A stretch of DNA of 64,000 nucleotides from Chloroflexota bacterium. GTDB lineage: Bacteria > Chloroflexota > JAHJIN01. The position numbers and the translations under genes are program-made. The stretch spans positions 22,444 through 86,443 of the forward strand of contig JAHJIN010000194.1 of NCBI GenBank assembly GCA_018823415.1, written 5' to 3'. Shown here piece by piece: positions 55,677 through 64,000 of the stretch (position 1 is the first letter of the stretch; each line of letters opens with the position of its first letter). Below the pieces are notes generated by a model. It saw only the letters and a list, made by a program, of their open reading frames with translations. It was not told the DNA's origin and did not search any database.

Positions 55677-56804
55677 CTATTGACGTTTCACGCATTCCAG
55701 CACGCGCGCCACGGCTTGAGCCGGCGTATCTACCAGCTCGACGTCGTCGGTGAGACGGCCGGCGCGGGCCAGTTGCCAGGTGCCCAGGCCCACCACCGGC
55801 AGACCGGCCTGGCGAGCGTAGGCAATCTCGGACAGGGTACCATGGCTGCCCGAAATGGCAATGGCCGCCTGGGCAGTATTAACTACCATGATGTTGCGGG
55901 CAAAGCCAATGGTGGTGACGATGGGAATATCCACGTATGGGTTGGCCTCATCTCGGTCTGTGCCGGGCAAGATGCCCACGGTGAGCCCCCCGGCCGACTG
56001 AGCACCTCGGCACGCCGCCTCCATCACCCCGCCCCGGCCGCCGCAGACTAGCACGGCCCCGGCCTCGGCCAGCAACCGGCCCACCTCTTCTGCCTGGGCT
56101 GCCACGCCCGCGTCACACCTGGAGCCGCCAATGACGGCGATAAAGGGGCGGCTGCGGATGCTGCTCGCCGGGTCGCGTGCCGGGGGTGCTGAGGATGCCG
56201 AATCGGGTTCGGCCGGCACCGAGACCAGCGGCACCGTGTGCAGGCGGGTATAGATGGGGCCGCTGGGACGCAAGTCGCTGCGCATCACCAGGACCGCACG
56301 CACCGGGAACGGCCCGCTGGCCGGGAGTTGCAGGCCATCGACAGCACGACCCAGAGCCTGAACGATCGCCGGATCCGGGTCGCGGCGCACCCGGCCCAGG
56401 GTAAGATGCGGCGTAAAGCCGCGCTCTTCTGGCGGAAATCCCTCGCCGGCCAACTCGCGCTCTACCATGTCTTGCAAGTGAGCCAGCACGTCCAGCTTGC
56501 CGCCCAGCCCAATCCAGAGCACGCGCGGCCGGCGGACGTTGGGATAGGCGCCGGCCCCGCCCACGGCCAGCGTAAACGCCGGCACACCGGCGCAGGCCCG
56601 GGTCACCGCCTCGTGGACGACCTCGATGCGCGACGCCGGCACATCGCCCAGAAACTTGAGGGTGAGATGGATGATCTCGGGCTGGACCCATTTCACGTCA
56701 TCGCGCGCGCCGGGGACCGCTTGCAGGGCCTTTTGAGCAGCAGCCATGACGGACTGCACGGCCGAGGGCATTTCGATGGCAATAAACGTGCGGATGTGCT
56801 CCAT
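55677..56804 (-). CDS. fusion of RNA 2',3'-cyclic phosphodiesterase (ThpR) and LOG-like protein
   Basis: 375 residues. 1-185: 2H phosphoesterase, with the two HxTx motifs HLTLKFLG and HLTLGRVR and FIAIEMPSAVQ at the start. 215-375: Rossmann-like LOG/TIGR00725 domain (FIAVIGGSRC, VLVCGGRGGVMEAACRGAQ, GILPGTDRDEANPYV, AISGSHGTLSEIAYA), binding nucleotide-like ligands. A Ser/Ala-rich linker joins them. ATG 56804 (MEHIRTFIAIEM) is the family start; a further ATG at 56831 overlaps the cyclase gene end. The combination suggests RNA-end and nucleotide processing in one pathway. Confidence 0.88.
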   Translation of the reverse strand: MEHIRTFIAIEMPSAVQSVMAAAQKALQAVPGARDDVKWVQPEIIHLTLKFLGDVPASRIEVVHEAVTRACAGVPAFTLAVGGAGAYPNVRRPRVLWIGLGGKLDVLAHLQDMVERELAGEGFPPEERGFTPHLTLGRVRRDPDPAIVQALGRAVDGLQLPASGPFPVRAVLVMRSDLRPSGPIYTRLHTVPLVSVPAEPDSASSAPPARDPASSIRSRPFIAVIGGSRCDAGVAAQAEEVGRLLAEAGAVLVCGGRGGVMEAACRGAQSAGGLTVGILPGTDRDEANPYVDIPIVTTIGFARNIMVVNTAQAAIAISGSHGTLSEIAYARQAGLPVVGLGTWQLARAGRLTDDVELVDTPAQAVARVLECVKRQ

Positions 56805-56815
56805 ATGGCTTGTAT

Positions 56816-59800
56816 CTATTCCAGTTGGCATTCCACGTTTGCCAGGTCGGCCCGGGCATCGAACCGCACGAAAATGTCCCGCGCGGCGGTCAGGTATTCG
56901 CGGCGCGCCTGGCCCAGTTCAGCGGTTTGAGCCGGTTGGGCAGCGGCCCAATCGGCCCTGGTCACGTGCGTGCGCCCGATCTCGCACTGGCTGTTGATGG
57001 CTTCCAGGGTCTGCAAGGCCGTGTCCAGCGCTTGCCACGCCTCGGCCCACTGTTCGAGTTGGAGCAGGCATTGGCCCAGCACCCGCCACGCGCAACCTTC
57101 TTCCGCCCGGTTTTCCAGCTCGCACGCCAGGTCGCGGGCCTGCTCTGCCCAACGTTGGGCATCGACGGGCTGGCCCTGGGCCAAAAGCGCCTCGGCGATG
57201 TGCCGATACGCCTCGGACTGCAGGTCGCGGGCGTCAATGTGGCCGATGACAACAAGACCGCGCTCCAGGTATTCCAGGCCCTGCTCCACCTGTCCCTGCC
57301 GCACATAGGTATCGCCCAGATTGACCAACGCCTGCGCCACGTTCCACTGGTCGTCAATACGCTGGCTGATAGACAGGCTGTGTTGAAAGGCCGCCAGGGC
57401 CTGGTCCCACTGGCCGCGTTCCTTGTAGATATAGCCCAGGTTGTTGTGCGAGGCCGCCAACTGATACGGCTCACCGATGCGTTCGGCCAGGGCCAGGCTT
57501 TGCTCGTGATGCTCAATAGCCCGGTTCCAGTCGCCCTGGGCGCCATAGATGACGGCCAAGTTGTTGTGCGACGAGGCGATGGTCCACAGGTCGCCCAGTT
57601 GCTCCCACAGGGCCAGCCGGCGCTGGGTATAGTCAATCGCCATATCCCAGTCGCCCTGGCTGTAGGCAATGCCGCCCATCACGTTGTACAACGACGATGC
57701 GGCCTTGCTCCCGACCGCGCCCTCTACCAGGGTCAGACCCCGGCGCGCCCATTGCTCGGCTTCGGTGCGCTGGCCCCGCCGCAGATACGACCAGGCCGTT
57801 TCGGCATAGAGGCTGGCACGTTCTTCGGCGCGTTTATTCAGCGGGTCTGGCTCCAGGTGCTTGATCCCATCGTTCAGCCAGCCCAGCGCGGCCTGATAGT
57901 CGCCCAGTTTCTCATAGGTGCGCCCGATGCGGCCATAGATGTCAGCAATCCAGTGCGCGGCGGTGTCCGGCGTCAGCAGCGGCAGGCATAGCTTGAGGGA
58001 TTCTATGGCCGAGGCCAACTCGCCGGTCCAGTGATAGGCATGGCCCATGCCCACATAGATGGTAAGCTGCTGCTCCACCGTCACCACGGGCACGAGCCGG
58101 GCCTGCTCCAGTGCCCGCTGGTAAAAGCTCAGGGCTTCGGCGTTGGCATATTGCTGGCGACCTTTTTCGCCGGCGGCAATGAGATACGGCAGCGCCTGCT
58201 CGGGTCGACAGGCCTGCTCGAAATGGTAGGCCAGTTGTTCCACCAACTCGTCTTGCCGGTCGGGATAGAGTTGATCTAACGCGTGGCCCACCCGCTGATG
58301 CATCGCCTGGCGTGGGCCGGTGAGCAAGCCCTCATATACCACCTGCTGCGTGAGCGAGTGATGGAACAGATACTCGCCGTCGCCGTCGCTCTCGATGAGG
58401 TTGAGGGCCGCCAGTTGGTTCAGCGCCTCGCCCAGGTCTACGGTCAGTTCGGGGTCCAGCGCGGCCTGCAGCAAGGGCACCGAGAACCGGCGCCCGACGA
58501 CGGCGGCGTGCTGGAGCACGACCCGCGTGCTGGCCGGCAACCGGTCCACGCGAAAGGCAATGATCCCAGTGAGTGTAGGCGGCACCTGCACGGCCTGGAT
58601 CTCTTGCTCGGTGGCGGTTTGCCAATAGCTGCCGCGCCGCTGCAAGAGCCCTGCCTCGATGAGGCTGCGGATGACTTCTTCCAGGAAAAAGGGATTGCCC
58701 TCGCTGCGCGTGGAAATGATCGCCTTGACGCTTTCGGGCAGATCGGCGATGACCAGCAATGCTTCGACCAGGCGATGGCTGTGGTTGAGCGACAGGGGCT
58801 GCAAGGTGAGGGCCACGTGGCGGTCGGGCACACGCTGCTGGGCCGCCTGGATGACCGCCTGGCACCCGCGCTCGGGCCCGGGGCGCGTGATGCCATAGAG
58901 CATCAGTGGAGCAACTTCGACGGCCGGCACCAGGGCCAGGACCAGGTCCAGAGACAGACTATCGATCCAGTGGATGTCTTCAAAGATGAGCAGGACCGGG
59001 CGCTGGCTGGCTTCCCACTCGAACAGGTTGCGCAGCGCGAGCTGGGTTTGCTGTTTGATCTGCACCGGGCTCAGGTAGCTGAGGCGCTGCTGCCAGTCGA
59101 GGGTGGGTGGTTCCAGGGAGAACAGGCGATAGAGGTAGGGGCCAATGGTGTCCTGGAGGGGCAGCGGCAGCGCGCTCAGGCGGGCATGCAAGCTGGCGCG
59201 CACCTGGTCACGGCCGGCCGCTTCGGTCAGCCCCATATAGTTGCGCAGCAGGTCCAGCACCATCGCATAGGGCGTTTCGGTGGCGTGGGGCAGGCAGCGG
59301 CCCTCCCAGATAGCCACAACATGGTCGCGTAGAGACGTACGCAACTCTTCGGTCAGGCGCGACTTGCCCAGGCCGGCCTCGCCTACCAGCGTGACCACCT
59401 GGCCCCGGTGCTCGCGCAGGAGCAGGTTGGCGGCGCGCGTGAGCCGGGCCATTTCGGCATCGCGCCCGATGAGGGGGGCAAACAACCCGGTGAGATGCTC
59501 GATACCGCGCACGCGCCCGGGCTTGGCGCGCGGCCCGATCACCTCGTAGGCCTGGACCGGCACGGCCTTGCCCTTGACGGTGATGCTGACGGGCTCCTGA
59601 TAATCGAACAGGGGTCGCGTCTGGCGGTATACGTCTTCGCTGACCAGAATGCTGCCCGGCTGGGCCGACGTTTCCAGGCGCGCGGCCAGGTTCACGGTGT
59701 CGCCCATCACCGTATAGTCCATGCGCTGGTCTGTGCCCATGCTGCCGGCGATCACTTCGCCGGTGTGAATGCCCACTCGCACCAGGAGCAATTCGCCCAC

Positions 59801-60361
59801 TTGGGCCACCAGTCGCCGGTTAAACTCGACCAGGCCAGCTTCCATGTCCAGCGCGGCGCACACCGCGCGTTCGGGGTCATTTTCATGCACCAGCGGCGCG
59901 CCAAACAGGGCCATCAGCCCATCGCCGATGAACTTGTTGACCGTACCCTCGTAGCGATAGACGGCGTCTACCAGCACCTGGAGGCAGTCGTTCATGGCCC
60001 GGAACACGGCTTCGGGACCCAGACGCTCGGCGATGGCCGTAAACCCGCTCACATCGGCAAAGAGAACCGTCACGAGCCGGCGTTCGCCCTCGATGCGGCC
60101 CTGGGCCCGGTGCAAGATGCTGGCGGTGAGATGTTCGGGGATATAGCTTTCCAGCTTGCGCAGCACTTGATCGCGGGTGGCCCCCACGTCCAGCGTAGAG
60201 GCGTCTTGCAGGTTGGCCCCGCATTGGGCACAATAGCACGCGTCTACCGGGCTGGGTGCCGCACAGGTGGGACAGGCAATCCACATGGCCGTGCCGCACT
60301 GGGGGCATTGCTCTGGCGTGAACGTGATGGATTGTTCACAAACCGGGCACTGGGTCTTCAT
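56816..60361 (-). CDS. adenylyl cyclase domain with AAA-type ATPase and TPR array
   Basis: 1181 residues. 1-55: two or three zinc ribbons (CPVCEQ, CPQCG, CPTC, CAQCG). 85-290: class III cyclase with LFADVSGFTAIAERLG (metal Asp), NKFIGDGLMALFG (second Asp; Lys selects adenine), DYTVMGDTVNLAARLE (Asp; transition-state Asn and Arg), so it looks active. 310-600: STAND/AAA ATPase (LVGEAGLGKSRLTEEL; LLIFEDIHWIDSLSLD). 700-1150: about ten tetratricopeptide units. ATG 60361 with GAGG at 4 bp; promoter at 60377. A widespread architecture in Chloroflexota; input signal unknown. Ends 12 bp before the ThpR-LOG gene. Confidence 0.93.
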   Translation of the reverse strand: MKTQCPVCEQSITFTPEQCPQCGTAMWIACPTCAAPSPVDACYCAQCGANLQDASTLDVGATRDQVLRKLESYIPEHLTASILHRAQGRIEGERRLVTVLFADVSGFTAIAERLGPEAVFRAMNDCLQVLVDAVYRYEGTVNKFIGDGLMALFGAPLVHENDPERAVCAALDMEAGLVEFNRRLVAQVGELLLVRVGIHTGEVIAGSMGTDQRMDYTVMGDTVNLAARLETSAQPGSILVSEDVYRQTRPLFDYQEPVSITVKGKAVPVQAYEVIGPRAKPGRVRGIEHLTGLFAPLIGRDAEMARLTRAANLLLREHRGQVVTLVGEAGLGKSRLTEELRTSLRDHVVAIWEGRCLPHATETPYAMVLDLLRNYMGLTEAAGRDQVRASLHARLSALPLPLQDTIGPYLYRLFSLEPPTLDWQQRLSYLSPVQIKQQTQLALRNLFEWEASQRPVLLIFEDIHWIDSLSLDLVLALVPAVEVAPLMLYGITRPGPERGCQAVIQAAQQRVPDRHVALTLQPLSLNHSHRLVEALLVIADLPESVKAIISTRSEGNPFFLEEVIRSLIEAGLLQRRGSYWQTATEQEIQAVQVPPTLTGIIAFRVDRLPASTRVVLQHAAVVGRRFSVPLLQAALDPELTVDLGEALNQLAALNLIESDGDGEYLFHHSLTQQVVYEGLLTGPRQAMHQRVGHALDQLYPDRQDELVEQLAYHFEQACRPEQALPYLIAAGEKGRQQYANAEALSFYQRALEQARLVPVVTVEQQLTIYVGMGHAYHWTGELASAIESLKLCLPLLTPDTAAHWIADIYGRIGRTYEKLGDYQAALGWLNDGIKHLEPDPLNKRAEERASLYAETAWSYLRRGQRTEAEQWARRGLTLVEGAVGSKAASSLYNVMGGIAYSQGDWDMAIDYTQRRLALWEQLGDLWTIASSHNNLAVIYGAQGDWNRAIEHHEQSLALAERIGEPYQLAASHNNLGYIYKERGQWDQALAAFQHSLSISQRIDDQWNVAQALVNLGDTYVRQGQVEQGLEYLERGLVVIGHIDARDLQSEAYRHIAEALLAQGQPVDAQRWAEQARDLACELENRAEEGCAWRVLGQCLLQLEQWAEAWQALDTALQTLEAINSQCEIGRTHVTRADWAAAQPAQTAELGQARREYLTAARDIFVRFDARADLANVECQLE

Positions 60362-60376
60362 AAATCCTCGATGCGC

Positions 60377-60405
60377 ATTATAGCTGATTTTTGCGGGATT
60401 CACAA
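60377..60405 (-). promoter_or_regulatory. promoter of the cyclase-TPR gene
   Basis: Minus strand: TTGTGA (60405-60400), 17-bp spacer, TATAAT (60382-60377). Start near 60370, confirming ATG 60361 and giving a very short leader with GAGG. Confidence 0.75.
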
Positions 60406-60416
60406 GCCCGGCCTGG

Positions 60417-62927
60417 TCAGTTGCGCCAGACCACCGGCAGGTAGAGCCGGTACACCCCCTGCACCGTGACGTCGGCCACGTCGCTGACCAGGCTGGACGA
60501 GACGACGATAGCGCCGGGGTACACGTCGGCCTGGGTCCCGGCGGTAAACAGCCCGGCAGTGTCGATGGTGCCGGCCGCCGGCGACGCGACACGCCAGAAC
60601 AGGAGCAGGCCGGTGATGGTGTTGCTGTATGCATCGAACCCGGTGGCGCTGAACTGCTGCTGCGCGCCCGGGAGCAGCGTGACCTGGGTGGGCGTGATGG
60701 ACAGCCGGCTCACCGACCCGGCGACAATGTGGACGATGGCCGCGCCGCTGGTGTCGTCCACCGTCGCGGTGACGTGCCGGCTGCTTGCCACAGTAGTCTG
60801 CGCCGTCAAGATGTTGCCGGTCATCGTCCCGGCGTCGGTGGCCCATATGGGACTGATGGGCACCACGTTGCCAAAGGCGTCAGCGCCGGTGGCGATGAAC
60901 GCGCGCGACCGGCCCACGGTCAGGGTGGTGGGGCTGGGACTGACAGCGACGCCGGCCAGCGGGCCGGCCGACACCTGGATAACAGCCTGCCCGACGGCAC
61001 TCGCCTGGGCATTCGTCGCCACGACCACGACGACCTGGGGGCTGGTCACGGTCCACGACAGAACGGCCGTGTCGCTCAACCCACCGGTGTGCGTGAACGG
61101 CGCGTGCCCGGTGGACTGCCAGGTGTAGGTGATGGGCTGTGCGGCCGAGGTGGGGCTGATCGCGGCCGTGAACGCATAATCAGCCCCCACGGTACCCGTG
61201 GGAAGGCCGGTGACGGTCAGCGTGGGCCGGACGGCGATGGTAATGGCACGCGTGGCCGTGACGGCACCGGCGGCGTTGGCTGCCGTAACGGTGATGACCT
61301 GGGGGCCGGGCGTGTTCCAGGTGAATGCGGCAACATCGGCCAACGCGCCGGTGTGCGTGATCGGTAACTGGCCGGTGGCCTGCCAGACATAGACGACGGG
61401 CAGCGTGGTCGTGATGGGGCTGACGGCAGCGGCCCAGGTGGTGGGAATCTGGGTTACGCCCTGGTCCGGGCCGACCGCGTTCACGCTGGCTGGGGGCACA
61501 GGCTGATCCACGGCCAACGGGAAATCGTGGACGACTGCCGCGCCCGAGGTCACGGTCACCGTGGCGGTTTGGGTGATATAGCCGGGGGCGCTGGCCTGAA
61601 GGGTGTAGGTGCCGGGGGAGAGCAGCCGGTGATAATCGCCTACGGCCGGGTCGGTTTGCACAGCCATATCCAGTTCGAGCACGGCTACCGTGGCGTCTAG
61701 CGGTGCGCCGGTAAAGGCGTCGGTGACGAGGCCGCGAGCGCCGGAGAGGGCCTGAGCCATCCACCACAGCATGGCGTCCCGGTTCGCATCCCAGTAGGTG
61801 TCCATCTGGTCATAGGACGGGTAAAAGACATCCGAGAGTTCGATGGTCACGTGGTGTTCGCCGTGCCAGTAATAGGCCCAGTCCTGCATCCCACCGCGAA
61901 TGATGTACCACACCCAACCGCGGGTGACGCCGCTGGGAAAGCCGCCGCTCCAGATCATGGGGTTGCGCACAGCATAGCCCACGCTATAATCATAGTACAG
62001 CGCATCGTCCGGCGCAACATCGGGGCTGCCAGAGACGACGCTGTCCCACGGATAGTTGACCACCTGGGCGCCGGTGTGATAGTTGGCCCCCATGACAAAG
62101 CGGTGGTCATAGCCCCAGAGCATGAACGCCTGGGTCTCTGGCTCGCGGCCGGCGGGGTCGTCCACCGGGTCGGTGATGCGGTCGGGAAAGTCGCGGTTCA
62201 GGTCTACGCCGTGGGCGTTATAGCGCGTGCCGGCCACGTACCCATCGGGATTGTGGATGGGGCACAGCCAGATCTCCATGTCGTCCACCAGAGCGGTCAG
62301 GTCCGGGTCCGCGCCATAGTTGTCGACCAGCAAGTCCGCCAAGCGCAGGGTCATTTCGATGCCTATCGGCTCGTTGCCGTGGGCGCTGCTGGTGTACTTG
62401 AACTCGGGCTCGTCTTCGGCCACGTCGGGGTGGTCGGTGATCTTCAGAGCCCAGATGTTGCGTCCCTGCACCGACTGGCCGATGGAAACCAGCCGTACGA
62501 GGTCGGAGTGCGCGGTGGCGAGGCCCTGCATGCGCGCGACAAACTGGTCAAAGGTAGGCCATGCACTGGCACTGGCGGTGCCCGGCCCATATGTCCGATA
62601 GGCGCGCAGGCTTTCGTTGGGGATGGGTGTGGCGGTCAATCCGGCCTGGGCCAGCAGTTGCGCTTCCTGGGGGTTGATGTATACAGTGGCAGTCACGGCA
62701 GCGCTGGACTGTGACCGGGGCTGTACCCGGCCCACGTCGATGCCCAGGCGGTCCAGGACCGCCCAATCGGCCGGCGCATCCAGGCTGACCTCGGCCGGGT
62801 AGCGGTCGGAAAGGGGAAACGGTTCAGGGGGACCGGCGGCCGGCCCGCCCCAGACGGGCTGGGGGATGCCCCCGCCAACCAGCAGCATGATCAGGACCAA
62901 CACCACACTACACGCCTCTCGCCTCAT
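60417..62927 (-). CDS. secreted M14 zinc carboxypeptidase with carboxypeptidase-regulatory and Ig-like domains
   Basis: 836 residues. 1-27: signal peptide (VVLVLIMLLVGGGIPQPVWG). 120-430: M14 peptidase with SSAHGNEPIGIEM (HxxE zinc site), ALVDDMEIWLCPIHNPDGY, DLNRDFP, NYHTGAQVVNYPW (third His) and HHVTIELSD (catalytic Glu). 440-520: carboxypeptidase-regulatory-like beta domain (GLVTDAFTGAPLDATVAV). Then four Ig-like/BIG repeats, and the end YRLYLPVVWRN, a Chloroflexota C-terminal motif. ATG 62927 with GGAG at 6 bp. Digests peptides outside the cell; specificity unknown. Confidence 0.9.
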   Translation of the reverse strand: MRREACSVVLVLIMLLVGGGIPQPVWGGPAAGPPEPFPLSDRYPAEVSLDAPADWAVLDRLGIDVGRVQPRSQSSAAVTATVYINPQEAQLLAQAGLTATPIPNESLRAYRTYGPGTASASAWPTFDQFVARMQGLATAHSDLVRLVSIGQSVQGRNIWALKITDHPDVAEDEPEFKYTSSAHGNEPIGIEMTLRLADLLVDNYGADPDLTALVDDMEIWLCPIHNPDGYVAGTRYNAHGVDLNRDFPDRITDPVDDPAGREPETQAFMLWGYDHRFVMGANYHTGAQVVNYPWDSVVSGSPDVAPDDALYYDYSVGYAVRNPMIWSGGFPSGVTRGWVWYIIRGGMQDWAYYWHGEHHVTIELSDVFYPSYDQMDTYWDANRDAMLWWMAQALSGARGLVTDAFTGAPLDATVAVLELDMAVQTDPAVGDYHRLLSPGTYTLQASAPGYITQTATVTVTSGAAVVHDFPLAVDQPVPPASVNAVGPDQGVTQIPTTWAAAVSPITTTLPVVYVWQATGQLPITHTGALADVAAFTWNTPGPQVITVTAANAAGAVTATRAITIAVRPTLTVTGLPTGTVGADYAFTAAISPTSAAQPITYTWQSTGHAPFTHTGGLSDTAVLSWTVTSPQVVVVVATNAQASAVGQAVIQVSAGPLAGVAVSPSPTTLTVGRSRAFIATGADAFGNVVPISPIWATDAGTMTGNILTAQTTVASSRHVTATVDDTSGAAIVHIVAGSVSRLSITPTQVTLLPGAQQQFSATGFDAYSNTITGLLLFWRVASPAAGTIDTAGLFTAGTQADVYPGAIVVSSSLVSDVADVTVQGVYRLYLPVVWRN

Positions 62928-63058
62928 GATTTCTCCATCCTTCTGGGGACCATGCCGATCCCCGTTGACCGACGGCAAAGGGCCGGGCCGTACTCCATAG
63001 AACGTATTGTAACACAGGAGGGGCACGAGGGAAATAGGGCAAGCGGCTAGGCGATATG

Positions 63059-63087
63059 TTGACCGTGGCCCCGCGCTGCGGTATAAT
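63059..63087 (+). promoter_or_regulatory. promoter of the PKD-repeat surface protein
   Basis: TTGACC (63059-63064), 17-bp spacer, TATAAT (63082-63087). Start near 63094, 24 nt ahead of ATG 63118. Back to back with the M14 gene, whose own promoter is not clear. Confidence 0.75.
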
Positions 63088-63117
63088 GCACGTGAACGGT
63101 CTGGTTGGGGAGGTCGG

Positions 63118-64000
63118 ATGGCCTGGAGCAGTTTCGGGGCGCGCCGGTGGGCCGGTGGATGGGTGTTCCTGGCGCTGGGCATGATCCTCATCGCCCTGGC
63201 GCACCAGGCGCTTGCCGCGGCGCCCCGGGGCCACGAACAGCCCGGCGCGGCCGGCGCGGTCCGTGGCAGGCCGGCCGGGAGCGCGACAGCAGTCATCAGT
63301 CCCACGCACACGCTCTATTTGCCGCTCATCGCGCGCGTGTATCCGGTCCCGCCGCCCACGGCCAGTTTCACCGCCGCCCCCGGCACCGGCCTGGCCCCGC
63401 TCTCCGTGGCGTTTACCAACACGTCGACCGGCGTCTACACCGCCAGCCTGTGGCGCCTGGGCGACGGCATCACCAGCACGCTACCCAGCCCCACGCACGT
63501 CTACACCGCGCCGGGCGCTTACACTGTCACCCTCACCGTCACCGGCCCCGGCGGCAGCGATACGCTTACCCGGCCCCACTGCATCACCGTAACCGCGCCG
63601 GTCCCGCCGCCCACGGCCGACTTCATCGCCGCACCCGGCACCGGCCTGGCCCCGCTCTCCGTGGCGTTTACCAACACGTCGACCGGCGTCTACACCGCCA
63701 GCCTGTGGCTCCTGGGCGACGGCGTCACCAGCACGCTGCCCAGCCTCACGCACGTCTACACCACGCCGGGCGCCTACACCGTCACCCTCACCGTCACCGG
63801 CCCCGGCGGCAGCGATACGCTCACCCGGCCCCACTGCATCACCGTGACCGCGCCGGTCCCGGCGCCCACGGCCGATTTCACCGCCGCACCCGGCACCGGC
63901 CTGGCCCCGCTCTCCGTGGCGTTTACCAACACGTCGACCGGCGTCTACACCGCCAGCCTGTGGCTCCTGGGCGACGGCGTCACCAGCACGCTGCCCAGCC
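63118..64000 (+). CDS. PKD-repeat secreted protein (3' part cut by window edge)
   Basis: 294 codons, open to the edge. 1-36: signal sequence with a hydrophobic core (WVFLALGMILIALAHQALA). Then a short Pro/Ala/Gly region and TLYLPLIARVYP (the LYLP motif, here after the signal rather than at the C-terminus). From residue 77: repeated PKD-like domains of 85 residues (FTAAPGTGLAPLSVAFTNTS; GAYTVTLTVTGPGGSDTLT). ATG 63118 with GGGGAGG upstream. No stop codon in the window. Role is likely surface or matrix adhesion; the repeats are typical structural spacers. Confidence 0.85.
   Translation, partial: MAWSSFGARRWAGGWVFLALGMILIALAHQALAAAPRGHEQPGAAGAVRGRPAGSATAVISPTHTLYLPLIARVYPVPPPTASFTAAPGTGLAPLSVAFTNTSTGVYTASLWRLGDGITSTLPSPTHVYTAPGAYTVTLTVTGPGGSDTLTRPHCITVTAPVPPPTADFIAAPGTGLAPLSVAFTNTSTGVYTASLWLLGDGVTSTLPSLTHVYTTPGAYTVTLTVTGPGGSDTLTRPHCITVTAPVPAPTADFTAAPGTGLAPLSVAFTNTSTGVYTASLWLLGDGVTSTLPS
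63346..64000 (+). repeat. 255-bp tandem repeat (PKD domain units)
   Basis: Near-identical DNA units start at 63346, 63601 and 63856 (255 bp, 85 codons each); the third is cut at 64000. Differences are few (ccg/gcg, cgc/ctc, ctt/ctc and similar), showing recent expansion or ongoing homogenisation. Confidence 0.9.

Noticed and set aside
1..64000. tRNA or rRNA genes, prophage, insertion sequences
   Set aside because: None of the intergenic stretches shows a tRNA cloverleaf or rRNA sequence, and no transposase, integrase or terminal-repeat pair with an open transposase frame was found.

Overview
The window reads as ordinary, densely packed, GC-rich chromosome of a Chloroflexota bacterium, most likely Anaerolineae. 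The pointers are secreted proteins carrying the LYLP-type motif common in that group, multi-membrane glycosyltransferases with beta-sandwich tails, a DUF5656-like membrane protein, many short palindromic intergenic repeats, and GTG/TTG starts. This is inference from gene content; there is no rRNA or tRNA gene to confirm it. I see no phage, IS element or CRISPR array.

Left end (1-11.5 kb, minus strand): one long operon, 13 genes in view, encoding an NAD(P)-linked, probably electron-bifurcating [NiFe] hydrogenase. It has two NuoE-like, two NuoF-like (one fused to a GltD-like flavoprotein), a ferredoxin, a NuoG/HoxU-like and a HoxY-like subunit. The large subunit should lie just outside the window. 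Interleaved are signalling proteins: a lone receiver, two HATPase proteins (one with CBS domains), two DRTGG proteins and a PHP protein.

11.6-25 kb (mostly plus strand): a DUF92 membrane protein, a TPR protein, a ParA-type ATPase overlapping a proline-rich membrane protein, a coupled pair of FmrO-type 16S rRNA methyltransferase and tRNA-guanine transglycosylase, then an HTH-PocR regulator followed by a DsrE-TusA-DsrM-like-DsrK-like sulfur/heterodisulfide cluster and a GT-C glycosyltransferase.

25-44 kb (mostly minus): a GT4 glycosyltransferase, a sugar ABC importer (binding protein plus two permeases, no ATPase), three overlapping small genes, a GT39-type glycosyltransferase, a methyltransferase-NUDIX fusion overlapping a radical SAM gene, a pentapeptide-repeat protein, a HIT protein, a P2-type Ca-ATPase, an aspartate-semialdehyde-dehydrogenase-like protein that has lost its catalytic cysteine, and a VanZ protein.

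44-64 kb: FdhD, a Gld-like ABC exporter/GldG/DUF4340 operon, a GT2 enzyme, the infC-rpmI-rplT-trmH translation cluster, a prephenate dehydrogenase followed by a previously easy-to-miss 59-residue cysteine-rich protein, HD and M50 proteins, a ThpR-LOG fusion, an adenylyl cyclase-AAA-TPR protein, a secreted M14 carboxypeptidase, and a PKD-repeat surface protein built of 255-bp near-identical repeats that runs off the right edge.

Several clear sigma-70-like promoters (17-18 bp spacers) set operon starts and correct some start codons. Intergenic space is small everywhere (no gap above about 260 bp) and is mostly occupied by promoters, hairpins and palindromic or heptad-type dispersed repeats, including a conserved ~93-bp element present twice.
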